DNA of 64,000 nucleotides from Sulfomarinibacter sp963733915 (GCA_963733915.1 CAVTEP010000006.1:186001-250000), one strand, 5' to 3'. Shown: positions 36,846-46,478, numbered from the stretch's first letter. Made by a program: numbers and translations. Notes: generated by a model from the letters alone, not told the origin.

Positions 36846-37410
36846 GCCAACCCATTCAAAAAAAACCACAGAGGCACAGAGACACAGAGAAAACACAGAG
36901 ATGAATTTTTGAATCCGTCGCAAACACGAAGGCACGAAGACACAAAGAAATCACGAAGGCGACCCGCCCACGAAGGAGAAGCAGCAGATAACGCAGATAG
37001 GCACACATCCAACCACCCGCCCATTAACGCAAAGGCGCGAAGGCGCAAAGACGCGAAGAGGTGGATGCTGAGATTGTGAGGTGAGTGCGTGGATTGACGG
37101 CAGAACAGCCGGCGAACGAACTCCGCCGGCCGCCGGGGAGCAGCTCGTCCGCTCCGAACGCGGGCGTTCGTCGCCGCCGAGCCGCTCCCCGGCCGACGCG
37201 CTGGGGGCGCGTCGGTTCTGCCTTGCCCGCTTTGAGGTATAGAGCGGTGTGAGCCCAGCAGATGAGAGTTGGCGCGGGTCCCGGCCGTCGAATGACGGCC
37301 GGACCCTCGCCGGTCGGTGAATCCTCGCAAGCGCCTCTTGGTGTCTTCGTGCCTTCGTGTTTGCGACGTGGGTGGTTGGGTGGAACGTTCAAACGTTCAA
37401 CGTTCTAACG
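36846..37410. repeat. Intergenic region with CACAGAG/CACGAAG and AACGTT composite repeats
   Basis: No gene is evident. From 36862 to 36960 runs an array of ACCACAGAGGCACAGAGAC-type and CACGAAGGCACGAAGACAC-type units. A core (GACCCGCCCACGAAGG, then ATCCAACCACCCGCCC at about 37008-37025) follows, and further GCGCGAAGGCGCAAAGACG units. A mirror-image CTTGGTGTCTTCGTGCC unit and a core GTGGGTGGTTGGGTGG (37369-37384) end in an AACGTT array (37384-37410). The segment 37080-37315 holds no repeat and nothing I can recognise. Confidence 0.8.
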
Positions 37411-38572
37411 ATCTCTCGTGCGCGGCGAGCTCGACGAGCGTTTCGTATGCGAGATCGGCGATGTCGGCGAGGGTGTCTGGGTCGAGGTTGTCGGCGCGGT
37501 CGCTGGCCGAGTGGACCGACATCGTCGCGCGGCCGAGCGAGCCGCTGGACAGGGTCAGGCAGGGGAGGCCGCGGTGGGCGAAGGGGATGGCGTCGATGCC
37601 GATCCCGGGGAGCATCACGATGCCGCGGGGTCGGAGACCGAGGCGGCCGGAGGCACGGCGGGCGGCGGCCGAGATTTCGGTCGAGAACAACCGGCCGAAG
37701 CCGTAACGCTCGATCAGGACCGGTCGCCCGGGGGCGCCGGCGCCGTCGAGATTGAGGCAGTACGTCGGTCGACCGGCGTGGTCGGCGGCGTGCGCATCGA
37801 GCCATCGCATGGCGCCCACCATGTGGTCCTCCTCGGCGCCGGTGGCGAGGACGACGAGCTCGATATCGTTCGCGAGGCGGTCGCGGAGCGCTCGGGCGAC
37901 GGCGAGGATGATGGCCACCGACCCGGCGTTGTCGACCCCGCCCGGCGAACGGTTGCCGCTGGTCATCGTCGACAACGCGATGGCGGCGAGCGCGGTGGCG
38001 CCGCCCGCGACCGGGGCCAGCCAGGGGAGCGCGGTAAAGCCGGATGCCAACGATGGCCGAGACCGCCAGAACCGCGAGGCTCAGAACGCCCGCGATCGCG
38101 ATCGCGGTCAGACCCATCCGGAACGGAAAGCTCAGGCTCTGCGACTTGCTGTCGTGGTGGGCCATCAGGATCAGGGTCATTCGCGGCGCCGGCGCCGATC
38201 GCCGGCCGTTCAGGTTGGCGGTGCGGGTTGCACCGTCACGGCGGTAGAGCTTTTCGAGCCACGGTGCCCAGGCGAGAAAGACCGCGCCCGGAACCACCGC
38301 CGCCGCCAGGAGAGCGAGCCGCGGCGAGGGGCGAGCGAGGCGTCAGGAGCCCCACGGCCGCAACCATCACCGCGGCGGTCGTCAGCACCCACCGGAGGGC
38401 GCGCTGTGCGGGTCCGATGTCGTAGGAGAACCACTCGACCGAGGTCTCGAGACCGATGGCCCGGATCCGGTCCTCGAGCCAGGCGATTGCGCGCGCGTCG
38501 CCCTCGCCGCCCGATGCGCGGGGAAAGGCCAGCTCCAGCGGCCTCGGCGAGGATCGAGCGGCCGTCAAACAT
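37397..38572 (-). CDS. Membrane-embedded M28-family peptidase, three frameshifts
   Basis: Start ATG at 38572 (MFDGRSILAEA), overlapping the end of the upstream gene by 8 bp. Corrected for extra bases near 38538, 38320 and 38050, it is one protein of about 390 residues. Metal ligands of M28 are all there: MAHHDSKSQ, GGVDNAGS, TGAEEDHM, NLDGAG and HSASDRADNL. Unusually, four hydrophobic segments lie around and just after the first ligand motif (VLTTAAVMVAAVGLL, LLAAAVVPGAVFLAW, AIAIAGVLSLAVLAV, PVAGGATALAAIA). It may act on peptides at the membrane. The C-terminal SLER and stop are encoded by the AACGTT repeat. Confidence 0.8.
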
Positions 38573-39515
38573 CGGTGTTCCCCAGCACGGTATGTTCTCC
38601 CGACCGCGAGAAGATGGAGGCTGCGCCCGTCGCCGGGCCCGTGCGCGCGCCACCAGCTTTCGATGCGTTCGGCCGGTTCGGACAATGACTCGTCGGTGAG
38701 CTGGAAGCTCCCCCAGTGCATGGGCACGAGCCGCTTGGCGCCCACGGCCAGAAACGCCTCGCCGGCCTGTTCCGGCGTGAGGTGATAGCGCTCCATGAAC
38801 CAGCCCGGCTGGTAGCCGCCGATCGGGAGCATTGCGGCATCGAGGGTCGGAAATCGATCCGCGATCGCCTCGAAATCGTTGGCCGCAGAGGTGTCCCCGG
38901 AGTGGTAGATCGAGGCGCCGCGGCCCTCGACGACGTAGCCGCCCCACGATGTGCGGTTGGTGTCGAATACCCCTCGCCGCGACCAGTGGCAGGCCGGGAC
39001 CAATGTGATTCGGAGCCCGCCGATGGTCGTGTGCCGCCACCATCGAAGCTCGACCACCTGTCGGCGGCCGCAACGCCGCATCCACGACCCCAGGCCCTCC
39101 GGCACGACCACCGGGACCGACTCGGGCAGGGCACGGATCGCCGCCCGGTCGAGGTGGTCGTAGTGGTTGTGGGTGACCATCACGGCCGTGAGCTCGGGCA
39201 GCTGGTCCATCGTCAGCGGCGGAGGAAGGTAGCGGCGGTAGAGCCGGCCGGCGTGCTGCGAGAACACCGGGTCAATGAGAAAGCGCTCGCCGCCCAAGCG
39301 AAGCCAGAAACGAGGCGTGTCCAAGCCACATCAGCCAGGCCTCGGTCGACTCCCGGTCGGAGAAGCTCGAAATCGGGCGCCACCGATGGAGCCGGCCGTC
39401 CGGGAGGGTGCTTCCTCCGTCGTCCAAGCAGCCGGTCAACGACGCCCCAACGCAGGATCGCCCCCGGCCCGTGGGGCCGGTGTCTCGGATCCTGGTTGGT
39501 GTATCGGTGTGGCAG
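38565..39515 (-). CDS. Metallo-beta-lactamase-fold hydrolase (UlaG/NAPE-PLD-like), frameshifted, start uncertain
   Basis: After correcting extra bases near 39350 (two positions) and 38600, the protein reads GAILRWGVVDRLLGRRRK, SVAPDFELL, MWLGHASFWLRLGGE, the Zn site VTHNHYDHLD, ACHWSRRGVFD, IYHSGDTS and VPMHWGSF, ending HTVLGNTDV-stop at 38565. This is the UlaG/NAPE-PLD branch, which hydrolyses phosphodiesters or lactones. No ATG starts the N-terminal frame; it opens after a stop at 39519, so CTG at 39515 or a corrected TTG at 39522 are candidates. Operon with the M28 peptidase. Confidence 0.8.
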
Positions 39516-39530
39516 CGCTCAAGCCCTTCG

Positions 39531-39728
39531 ACGTTAGAACGTTAGCACGTTAGAACGTTAGAACGTTGGATAGATAGATCTGTGAAAAGGAGAAAAGGGG
39601 AGGCCGGGTAGTCGCCTTTTCCCCTTTTCCCCTTTTCTCCTTTTCTCCTTTTCCCCTCTGCCGCATCCGGGAGGGTGGGCGGGATGAACGCAACGTTCTA
39701 ACGTTCTAACGTTTTAACGTTCTAACGA
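39531..39728. repeat. Nested composite repeat, AACGTTAG arms outside AAAAGGGG arms
   Basis: An array of AACGTTAG units (39531-39569), a short purine arm (39578-39601), a degenerate core GGCCGGGTAGTCG, a long CCTTTTCC-type pyrimidine arm to 39660, a second core GGAGGGTGGGCGGG (39669-39684) and an inverted AACGTTCT array (39690-39728). It is symmetrical overall. The stop codon of the left-running gene at 39722 is part of the outer array. Confidence 0.9.
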
Positions 39729-42700
39729 TCCTCCTCGGCAGTCTTTCCGACGGGAAGCTCGAGGGCGGCGTCGGTGACGGCGCCGATCTTGGCGGCGAAG
39801 CTGGTCCGCTTCTCGATGTCGTCGTCGAGAATGATGTGGACGTCGAGCAGCTCGCGGTTGACGTAGCCGGTGCGCAGGTAGTTGATCTCGCCGAGACACC
39901 GGCTCCAGCCCTCGAGCCAGGTTTCGAGATCCCGGCGCTGGCCTTCGTCGCCCCGGAAGTGGATTACGAGATCGATGTCGCTCGCCGGGCCCGCGCTGGC
40001 GTTTTTGGTGCTGCCGATCACATACATCGCGGCGACTCCGAAACGATCGCCGTCGAGGTCGGCGGCGATCTTCTCCGCCATCTGCATCCGCCACCGCCAG
40101 TAGCCTTCGGGCTGGCGTGCCGGACGCGCTTCGAAACTCGCCTGGGCCTCGTTCTGGGCTTCACGCGGATCGGCGAGTATGGCGACGGCCTCGTCGAGCT
40201 CGGAGTTCATCAGCACCCGCAACACCCGCCCGCCGCTCGCGGATGGGATGTCGATGACCCGGATCGTGTCCGCGAGGTGCTCGTAGTCGGGAAGCATCGC
40301 CGGCAGCAAATTGGGGGAACGGTGGAGCAGACGCTGGTTGAGGTATCCGTTGTCGTCCGGGTAGAGCGGCAGATAGCGGATCTCGGACTCGACGAGGTCC
40401 TGGAAGAAATGGGTGCCAAAGCTCAGGTCAGGCAGATAATCACCGGTCTTGCGCGCGATTTCGATCAGCATTGCGGTGTTGTTGATGTCGGCATAGCTGA
40501 CCCGGACGCCGAGCTTGATGTCGCCGCGACTGCCCCAGCGTCCCGGCCCCATGAGGATGAATTGCCGTTTTGGCAACAGTTTGTTGAGCTTGCCGACCGC
40601 CTCGCCGACCGCCACCAGCTCGGTGCGATCGCCGAGATTTGCATAGGCCTCGGCATCGACGTACACGACGTGGGTGATATCCGGCACATGGCCGTTGGAG
40701 ACATAACGATGGGCTGAAAAGAGCGTGTCTTCGATGGGCACGTCCTTTGGGATCGGTGCGGGCGCGTCCTCGTCGGCAAAGCTCTGCGGGCGGCATTGGA
40801 GGAGGTAGAAATCGACGCCGTCGTACGCGAACTCGATGTCCACCGGTGTGCCGAGGGCGTCCTCCAGGATCTTGAGGATGTTTCCCAGGTTCTTGACGAA
40901 CGGAGTCGAGCTGACCAGCCCTCCGAGATCGGCGACCAGGGTGTCGCGCTGGGGGTCGATCAGCAGGGGCACCGGTTTCTGGAGGACGTCGTCCTTGAGC
41001 ACCGAGAAGACCTTGTCGAAAGCCGGGTAGTCGGTACCGTGGGCCTTCAAGAGTCCGTCGAGGTCGTGGGTTTCGAAGCTACCGGTCTCGAGGTTGATGA
41101 CATCCACCCAGCGCGGCGAATACCGCACGATCTCGTCGATCGTGGTGTTGACCCGAAGACCCGGCTGGCCGGGCACAGCGAGGATCGGGTAGTCGTCACC
41201 CACCCGGTCGACGGCCCGGGTTCCGAGGCCGGGCACCATTCTGATCAAACCGTCGGTACGCCGAATCCGCGGCGACCAGCGAAACTCGTTGTTGGAAAAC
41301 GCGACGCCGGCCACCGCCGGCAGGAAGTAGTTTCCGAGGTGGGTGCCGACGACCTCCTGGATGAGGATCGCCATTTCCTCGTGGAAGTCGAGCAGACCGC
41401 GCTCGCGACGGTAGGCGATGGGGTCGGGACCGAAGACCGAGGCGTAGACCTCGGCGATGGCGTCGAGGATCGCGCTCATCCGCTCGTGCTTGCTGCCCTG
41501 GTTGGCGAGGAAGAGGCTGCGGTACTTGCCCGAGAACGCCGAGCCCATGCGGTCCTCGAGGAGGCTCGACGAACGCACGATGAGGGGTGCATCACCGACC
41601 TCGTCGAGGATCATCGACACGCCCTCGACGATTTCCCGCGGGAACCTCGAGTTCTTGAACAGTTGGATGATGTTTGGAAACTCCTGCCGGACCTGGGAGA
41701 TCTCGCTGTACTTCTGGCGCAACACCTCGTCGAGGGCGTTGTACTCGATAAAGCTCATCAGCCCTTCGGAGGCGACGTACCAGCTTCGTGGCACCTTGAC
41801 CTCGCCGATCGACCGTTCGCCCGAGGCTTCGCTGCGGAGAATGGCCTCGGCCAGAAACAACCCGGCGCTCTTGCCGCCGAGCTTGCCGTGGATCGCGTCC
41901 GACTGGATCACCTTTTCGATCAGGGCCTGGAAGTCCTGCGTGTTGAGGTACTCCTTGGCAATCGAGATGAAGTGCAGCTGGTCGGTGAGGAACCGGCGGA
42001 TGAGACCGACGATGATGCCGCTGCGAGTCGCCGGCGACAGCTCGGCGCCGTCGGCGAGGAGGTGATGGAATCGATTGAGCGCGCTCGCCACCTCCGAGAG
42101 TGTGGATCGCGGGTTGTTGAGAACCGCCGGCAGAAAACCCGCCTTGTCCTCCATGATCCAGTCCCGGGTCAGCGCCATCACGACATCGACGCCGAGAAAT
42201 TGGCGGGCGATCTCGAAGGGCTTTCCGGCAAGCAGCATCGCCTCGTTGACCGTACGCGGCCGCGCCGGTGAGTTGGGGTCGTGGCTCGCGTCCTCCTCCG
42301 GTGATCCGAAGATCTCCTGCAGGAGCTCCTGGCCGCCCTCGACGCCGGTCCAACACAGGTGGTTGACCATCTTGCGCGCAATCCTCAGGTAGAGCTCGCG
42401 ATCCGAACGGCGAAGGAGCTCGATCGGGGCCCGCCAGCGGTCCTCCTTTTCCGCCTCGAGCTCGCGGCTCGCGGCTTCCCACTGCTGGCGCGTCTCGTAC
42501 ATGCGATGGAAGAGAATGCTGTGGCCGAGCCGCTCGGCAATCGTGCGGATGAGTCGTTCCTCTTCCTTGAGGAACGGGCCGATGTCTTCGGCCGGCCGTT
42601 CCTCGGCGTACCAGACGCTCAAACGGCCGACGGTCTCATCCTGGACGACGATGTCGCTCGACAGGACCCAAGGCGTGGGCCGGAAGCCCGCGTGGCTGAT

Positions 42701-42913
42701 GACCTGGTTGCGATACTCGATCATCGCCTGGCAGATGTCCGGGTACTGCCAGCCCGGGGGGATCACGTCGACAACCTGCTCGAAAGCCTTCTCGAGAGGC
42801 AGATCGAGCCGGGCCAGGATCTGCTCCACCTCGTACAGACAGTTGAGCTCCTTTGCCCGCTCCTGGAGGGAGGCGAGCAGCTTGTCGACGGGACGATCCT
42901 TGTCAACGCCCAT
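39722..42913 (-). CDS. GAF - PEP/pyruvate-binding (ATP-grasp) - nucleotidyltransferase fusion protein
   Basis: 1063 residues, intact. Residues about 15-140 look like a GAF sensor domain (CLYEVEQILARLDLPLEKAF ... RLIRTIAERLGHSI). About 330-700 is a PPDK/PEP-synthase N-terminal ATP-grasp: GKLGGKSAGLFLA, VRSSSLLEDRMGSAF, ILIQEVVG, DIEFAYDG and LLQCRPQ. A following block shared with two neighbours has ILMGPGRWGSRGD and GTHFFQDL. The C-terminal about 150 residues are a pol-beta-type nucleotidyltransferase, IGSTKNASAGPASDIDL, with both catalytic Asp. There is no phosphohistidine swivel or PEP-binding barrel, so it is not a PEP synthase. Last of a five-gene same-strand array with two glutamate dehydrogenases. 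The stop TAG lies in a repeat. Confidence 0.85.
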   Translation of the reverse strand: MGVDKDRPVDKLLASLQERAKELNCLYEVEQILARLDLPLEKAFEQVVDVIPPGWQYPDICQAMIEYRNQVISHAGFRPTPWVLSSDIVVQDETVGRLSVWYAEERPAEDIGPFLKEEERLIRTIAERLGHSILFHRMYETRQQWEAASRELEAEKEDRWRAPIELLRRSDRELYLRIARKMVNHLCWTGVEGGQELLQEIFGSPEEDASHDPNSPARPRTVNEAMLLAGKPFEIARQFLGVDVVMALTRDWIMEDKAGFLPAVLNNPRSTLSEVASALNRFHHLLADGAELSPATRSGIIVGLIRRFLTDQLHFISIAKEYLNTQDFQALIEKVIQSDAIHGKLGGKSAGLFLAEAILRSEASGERSIGEVKVPRSWYVASEGLMSFIEYNALDEVLRQKYSEISQVRQEFPNIIQLFKNSRFPREIVEGVSMILDEVGDAPLIVRSSSLLEDRMGSAFSGKYRSLFLANQGSKHERMSAILDAIAEVYASVFGPDPIAYRRERGLLDFHEEMAILIQEVVGTHLGNYFLPAVAGVAFSNNEFRWSPRIRRTDGLIRMVPGLGTRAVDRVGDDYPILAVPGQPGLRVNTTIDEIVRYSPRWVDVINLETGSFETHDLDGLLKAHGTDYPAFDKVFSVLKDDVLQKPVPLLIDPQRDTLVADLGGLVSSTPFVKNLGNILKILEDALGTPVDIEFAYDGVDFYLLQCRPQSFADEDAPAPIPKDVPIEDTLFSAHRYVSNGHVPDITHVVYVDAEAYANLGDRTELVAVGEAVGKLNKLLPKRQFILMGPGRWGSRGDIKLGVRVSYADINNTAMLIEIARKTGDYLPDLSFGTHFFQDLVESEIRYLPLYPDDNGYLNQRLLHRSPNLLPAMLPDYEHLADTIRVIDIPSASGGRVLRVLMNSELDEAVAILADPREAQNEAQASFEARPARQPEGYWRWRMQMAEKIAADLDGDRFGVAAMYVIGSTKNASAGPASDIDLVIHFRGDEGQRRDLETWLEGWSRCLGEINYLRTGYVNRELLDVHIILDDDIEKRTSFAAKIGAVTDAALELPVGKTAEEDR

Positions 42914-42998
42914 GGTTTACCCCGCTTCGATTCGCGGTCCGATCCACCGTGACGACACCGGAGAGCGTGCGAGCGAGCCGTCGGAGTACCACGAGATC

Positions 42999-44744
42999 TC
43001 AGCCATGCCGGATGACCACTCCCCGGCCGGTTGCGCCGTCGACCCGCACCTCGAGGGGCATCGCGAGCCGGACGTGTGTGACGCGGGGCGTCGATTTGAC
43101 GACTTCCTGCCCGGCCAGCCACTCCCAATCGATCTCGTGCGGGCCATGATGTTCCACCGACAGATAGAGTACCCGAAAGCTGAGGAGGTTGTGAAAGAAG
43201 TGCGATCCCTGGCTGAGCTCCGGTTGCACCTCGGGAAGGGTTGCTTCGACGATCACCCGCGCGCCGCTGATCTGGCCCCACGCGACCGGCACCCCCAGTG
43301 ACGCATCGGAGGTCCCCCAGCGCCCGAAGCCGATCAGCAGGTACTGGCGGCCCTCTTCCACCATTTCGAGGTTGATGCGCTCGAGGTCCTTTGCAGTGAG
43401 CATCGTCGCCGCGGGATCGAAGGCCTCCGGCGGCATGAACACCACGTCAACGAGATCATCGCGGCGTCCGTTGCCGAGGGCCCGAGTGGTTGCGATCACG
43501 ACCCGATCCCCATCGAGCTCGTCCTCTGCGACCTCCACTCCCTCGCCTCCGACCATCATCGGCCGCACCTGGAGAAAACCGAGCCGCGCCGGCAGGGCAT
43601 CGCGGCGGTCGAGGTTGATGGCGAACTCGATCTCCACCGGTGCCCCGAGCGCCTCTTCGGCGAGGTCCATCAGGTTTTTGAATAGGTCGTTGAAAGGCAT
43701 CAGCCGTGATCCCAGGAGCGGTGCAAACGTGAGCGCGCGCGGGCCGCGGGCATCGAGCCCCGGGTTGAGGCGGTCAGACCCCGGGTCGTAGGTCGAGACG
43801 AGGTAGCGGAGCGCCCGGTCGGCCTCGGCCTCGGCGAGGCCGGGCTGGACGAGGTACTCGGTCTCGCGGATAGGATCGTGGGGCGGAGGAGCGCCCATGT
43901 GGACCGCCCAGAAGCGGGTCTGGGTATTTTTCAGCAGCTCGCCGATGTCGTTGAATGGAGGCGGCGCCTTGGGATAGGCCGGCGAGTACGACCAGCTGAG
44001 GCCGCCGTCGACGATGGTCTTGCCGAGCCCGAGGGCGAGGGTGACGACTCCGTCCTCGGCTCGGGCATGGCCGGTGGGGTAGTAGTTGTGCGAGCGGGCG
44101 ACGCCGGAGACGCAGGGGTAGAAGCGATCATCGGCGCGCTGGCCGACCACCTCCTGAATGATGATCGCCATTTTCTCGGCGCCGGGCGACAACCCGACCG
44201 ACCGCAGGTACGCCTTCGACTCGGCGAAGAATGCGGTCGCGTAGACGAACTTGATCGCCTCGTCGAGCCGGGTGAATCGGGCGTCCTCCTCGACCTCGTT
44301 GTTGGGGATCATCTTGGTGCCATAGACGCCGGCGAAGGGATGGTCGAGATCGTCCTCGAGAAGACTGGACGAACGTACCGCAAGCGGCGTGTGCACACAG
44401 GAGATCAGGGCGCGGATGTCGCCGACGTGCTCGGCCGGCAGCTCTGCTTGTTGAAAGGCGTGGGCAATGCGGTCGTCGCTGCGTTCCGAAAGCGCCAGCT
44501 CCATGAGGTCGTTGCGCTCGATGAACGCGTCGAAGACGTCGGTGCCAAGCACGGTCGCGGTCGGCACCGCGACCTCGACGTACGCAAACCGATCCCGGTC
44601 GAGCCGGCTCAGGATCTGTTCATTGACCTGCAACAAACCCGAGGCCTTACCGCCGATGGCGCCGGAGCCGATGCGGGTCAGGCTGTGCTCGGCGCCAAAA
44701 AACTCGCGCTCGAACCGCGGCAGCCCCGGCAGCTCGACGATCAT
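42999..44744 (-). CDS. Stand-alone PEP/pyruvate-binding (ATP-grasp) protein
   Basis: 581 residues, the shortest of three paralogues. It starts at 44744. ATP-grasp landmarks: GSGAIGGKASGLL near 28-40, the VRSSSLLEDDLDHPFAGVY loop, MAIIIQEVVGQ, and catalytic EIEFAINL plus FLQVRPM. The C-terminal shared block has LIGFGRWGTSDASLGVPV and QGSHFFHNLLSF. It lacks the sensor and effector domains of its neighbours and the His domain of true PPDK/PEP synthase. Located 85 bp before the nucleotidyltransferase fusion gene and after the second glutamate dehydrogenase. Role unknown; perhaps the core module of a shared regulatory complex. Confidence 0.85.
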   Translation of the reverse strand: MIVELPGLPRFEREFFGAEHSLTRIGSGAIGGKASGLLQVNEQILSRLDRDRFAYVEVAVPTATVLGTDVFDAFIERNDLMELALSERSDDRIAHAFQQAELPAEHVGDIRALISCVHTPLAVRSSSLLEDDLDHPFAGVYGTKMIPNNEVEEDARFTRLDEAIKFVYATAFFAESKAYLRSVGLSPGAEKMAIIIQEVVGQRADDRFYPCVSGVARSHNYYPTGHARAEDGVVTLALGLGKTIVDGGLSWSYSPAYPKAPPPFNDIGELLKNTQTRFWAVHMGAPPPHDPIRETEYLVQPGLAEAEADRALRYLVSTYDPGSDRLNPGLDARGPRALTFAPLLGSRLMPFNDLFKNLMDLAEEALGAPVEIEFAINLDRRDALPARLGFLQVRPMMVGGEGVEVAEDELDGDRVVIATTRALGNGRRDDLVDVVFMPPEAFDPAATMLTAKDLERINLEMVEEGRQYLLIGFGRWGTSDASLGVPVAWGQISGARVIVEATLPEVQPELSQGSHFFHNLLSFRVLYLSVEHHGPHEIDWEWLAGQEVVKSTPRVTHVRLAMPLEVRVDGATGRGVVIRHG

Positions 44745-44754
44745 CGGCGCGCCA

Positions 44755-44992
44755 GACTCTGCGGGTTTTGAGTTTTGAGTTTTGAGTTTTGAGTTGCCCC
44801 CCGCCCCCAGAAATAAAAGGGGAGGGGGGGCGGGAAATTCGAATTCCGAATTCCGAATTCCGAAATCAACAAACGGGTGGGCTTCGAATTCTCAATTTTC
44901 AATTCTGAATTCTCAATTCCAGCCCAACCTCCTGGATGCGAGGGATGGGTGCTGGGAAATTCAAAATTGAGAATTGAAAATTGAGAACTCAT
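44755..44992. repeat. Double composite repeat with GAGTTTT, GAATTCCG and AATTCTCA arms
   Basis: Tandem TTTTGAG units (44768-44797) flank a CCCCCCGCCCCC ... GGGGGGGCGGG core, followed by GAATTCCG units to about 44863. A second element follows at 44874-44992: AATTCTCA-type arm, core CCAGCCCAACCTCCTGG ... GGGATGGGTGCTGG, and an inverted AATTGAGA-type arm. The GDH stop at 44993 adjoins the last arm. Confidence 0.9.
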
Positions 44993-46282
44993 TTACAGCC
45001 ACCCCCGCTCCCGGCATTGGTTCGCGACCCGGTCGATGGCGATCACCAGGGCGGCATCCCTGAGTGAGAGCTTTTTTGAGCGCGCGAGATCGGAGATGGC
45101 GATGAATGCGGCGGTCAGCGTCCGGTCGAGCTTGCTCAGGACCTCGGCGAGCGGCCAGTAGTAGTTCATGGCGCTCTGCACCTGCTCGAAATAGGAGCTG
45201 GTGACGCCACCGGCATTGGCGAGCAGGTCGGGGATGACAAATATCCCGCGATCGATGATAGTGGCCTCGGCCTCGGCGGTGGTCGGTCCGTTGGCGCCCT
45301 CGGCGAGCACCCGAACCCGATCGGAGATGGACGCCACGTTGGCTGCGGTGATCTGGTGTTCGATGGCGGCCGGAATCAGGATCTCGACCTCCTGGGCGAG
45401 CCACTCGTCGCCATCGAGAACCTCGTACCCGAGACCTTCGGCCGCGCCGTGATCGACGTTGCCGAGGCGGTCCGAAATCGTCCGCAGGTCGTCGAGGTCA
45501 ATGCCTTCGATCTTGCGATAGGCGTATGCCGCACCGGCGGAGGCATCCCAGGCCGAGACGCACCTCACCGTACCTCCGATCCGGGTGTAGAGCTCGATGG
45601 CGTGGCGGGCGACGGCGCCGAAGCCCTGAACGCTTGCGGTTGTTGCGGAGGGATCGACGCCGAGCTCCTTGAGGGCTTCGCGCAGCGTGTAGACGAGCCC
45701 GTAGCCGGCGGCCTCGCGCCGACCCAGCGAGCCCCCGGCGCCGAGGGTCTTGCCGGTCATGGCGCCCGGGCTACGGCCACCCGCCAAGACCTCGTACTCG
45801 TCGAGCATCCAGGTCATGTGTTGGCTCGTGGTCATGATATCCGGGGCCGGCACGTCGCGGCTCGGCCCGATCATGGGCGCCACCCGGCGCACCCACGCAC
45901 GGCATATCCGCTCGAGCTCGCCGGGGCTCAGGTCGTGCGGATCGCAGACCACGCCTCCCATGCTGCCGCCGAGGGGAATGTCCACCAGTGCGGTTTTCCA
46001 GGTGGTCCACATGGCGAGGGCGCGAATCGTGTCGACCGTCTCCTGGGGGTGGAAGCGAACACCGCCCCACGCCGGTCCGCGGGCGTCGTTGTGGATGACG
46101 CGAAAACCCTGGTAGACCTCCACCGTGCCGTCGTCGAGCCGGACCGGAAAACTGAGGTGGTGCTCGTGGGCCGGTGTGCGGAGGAGGTCCCGGGTTGGCG
46201 CCTCCAGCCCCATGAGGTCGGCCAGTCGGTCGAACTGGGCCTGGGCATCGGCAAACGGGTTGAAGGAGGCGACGTCGCTCAT
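44993..46282 (-). CDS. Glu/Leu/Phe/Val dehydrogenase family protein (second glutamate dehydrogenase)
   Basis: 429 residues, NAD-type hexameric GDH length. The start follows GGGAGAAGCAGC. The substrate region GPAWGGVRFHP, catalytic Lys in TWKTALVDIPLGGSMGG and the Rossmann part ASVQGFGAVARHA are present. Note a Ser in LGGSMGGV where most GDHs have the GGAKGG motif; this Lys-to-Met replacement (K in GGAKGG becomes M) may alter substrate binding or activity, though another Lys (TWKTA) is kept. It lies between gdhA (same strand, 196 bp upstream) and the PEP/pyruvate-binding proteins. Its divergence from gdhA suggests a different amino acid or a regulatory role. Confidence 0.85.
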   Translation of the reverse strand: MSDVASFNPFADAQAQFDRLADLMGLEAPTRDLLRTPAHEHHLSFPVRLDDGTVEVYQGFRVIHNDARGPAWGGVRFHPQETVDTIRALAMWTTWKTALVDIPLGGSMGGVVCDPHDLSPGELERICRAWVRRVAPMIGPSRDVPAPDIMTTSQHMTWMLDEYEVLAGGRSPGAMTGKTLGAGGSLGRREAAGYGLVYTLREALKELGVDPSATTASVQGFGAVARHAIELYTRIGGTVRCVSAWDASAGAAYAYRKIEGIDLDDLRTISDRLGNVDHGAAEGLGYEVLDGDEWLAQEVEILIPAAIEHQITAANVASISDRVRVLAEGANGPTTAEAEATIIDRGIFVIPDLLANAGGVTSSYFEQVQSAMNYYWPLAEVLSKLDRTLTAAFIAISDLARSKKLSLRDAALVIAIDRVANQCRERGWL

Positions 46283-46325
46283 GCTGCTTCTCCCTCTCGA
46301 CGATCATCTCACGAGCAGAGCTCGA

Positions 46326-46421
46326 ATTAGAAATTAGGAATGAGGAATTAGGAATGCCCCAACCCACCCTTCTTTCTCGAGGGAGGTTGGGCGGGAATTC
46401 CTCATTCCTCATTCCTCATTA
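46326..46421. repeat. Composite intergenic repeat, GAATTAG/GAATGAG arms
   Basis: Seven-base units TTAGGAA / TGAGGAA (46326-46354), core CCCCAACCCACCC ... GGGAGGTTGGGCGGG, then inverted CATTCCT units (46397-46421). It lies between the two glutamate dehydrogenase genes. Confidence 0.9.
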
Positions 46422-46422
46422 G

Positions 46423-46451
46423 AAAAAAGATGGCGGCGCCGAAGCACCGCC
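46423..46451 (-). terminator. Intrinsic terminator of gdhA
   Basis: On the minus strand the stem GGCGGTGC with GCGCCGCC, TTCG loop, is followed by ATC and six T (46428-46423). It separates gdhA from the second dehydrogenase gene, which therefore needs read-through or its own promoter. Confidence 0.85.
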
Positions 46452-46478
46452 GTCTCATTCCGAATAGTTGTTGCGATC

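Noticed and set aside
39531..39728. Possible insertion sequence or integron attachment site
   Set aside because: No transposase or integrase nearby and no target duplications visible; the repeats look like arrays, not gene-bearing elements.
31171..46430. Possible CRISPR arrays in the tandem-repeat regions
   Set aside because: Units are 7-8 bp, there are no unique spacers of constant length, arms are inverted, and there are no cas genes.
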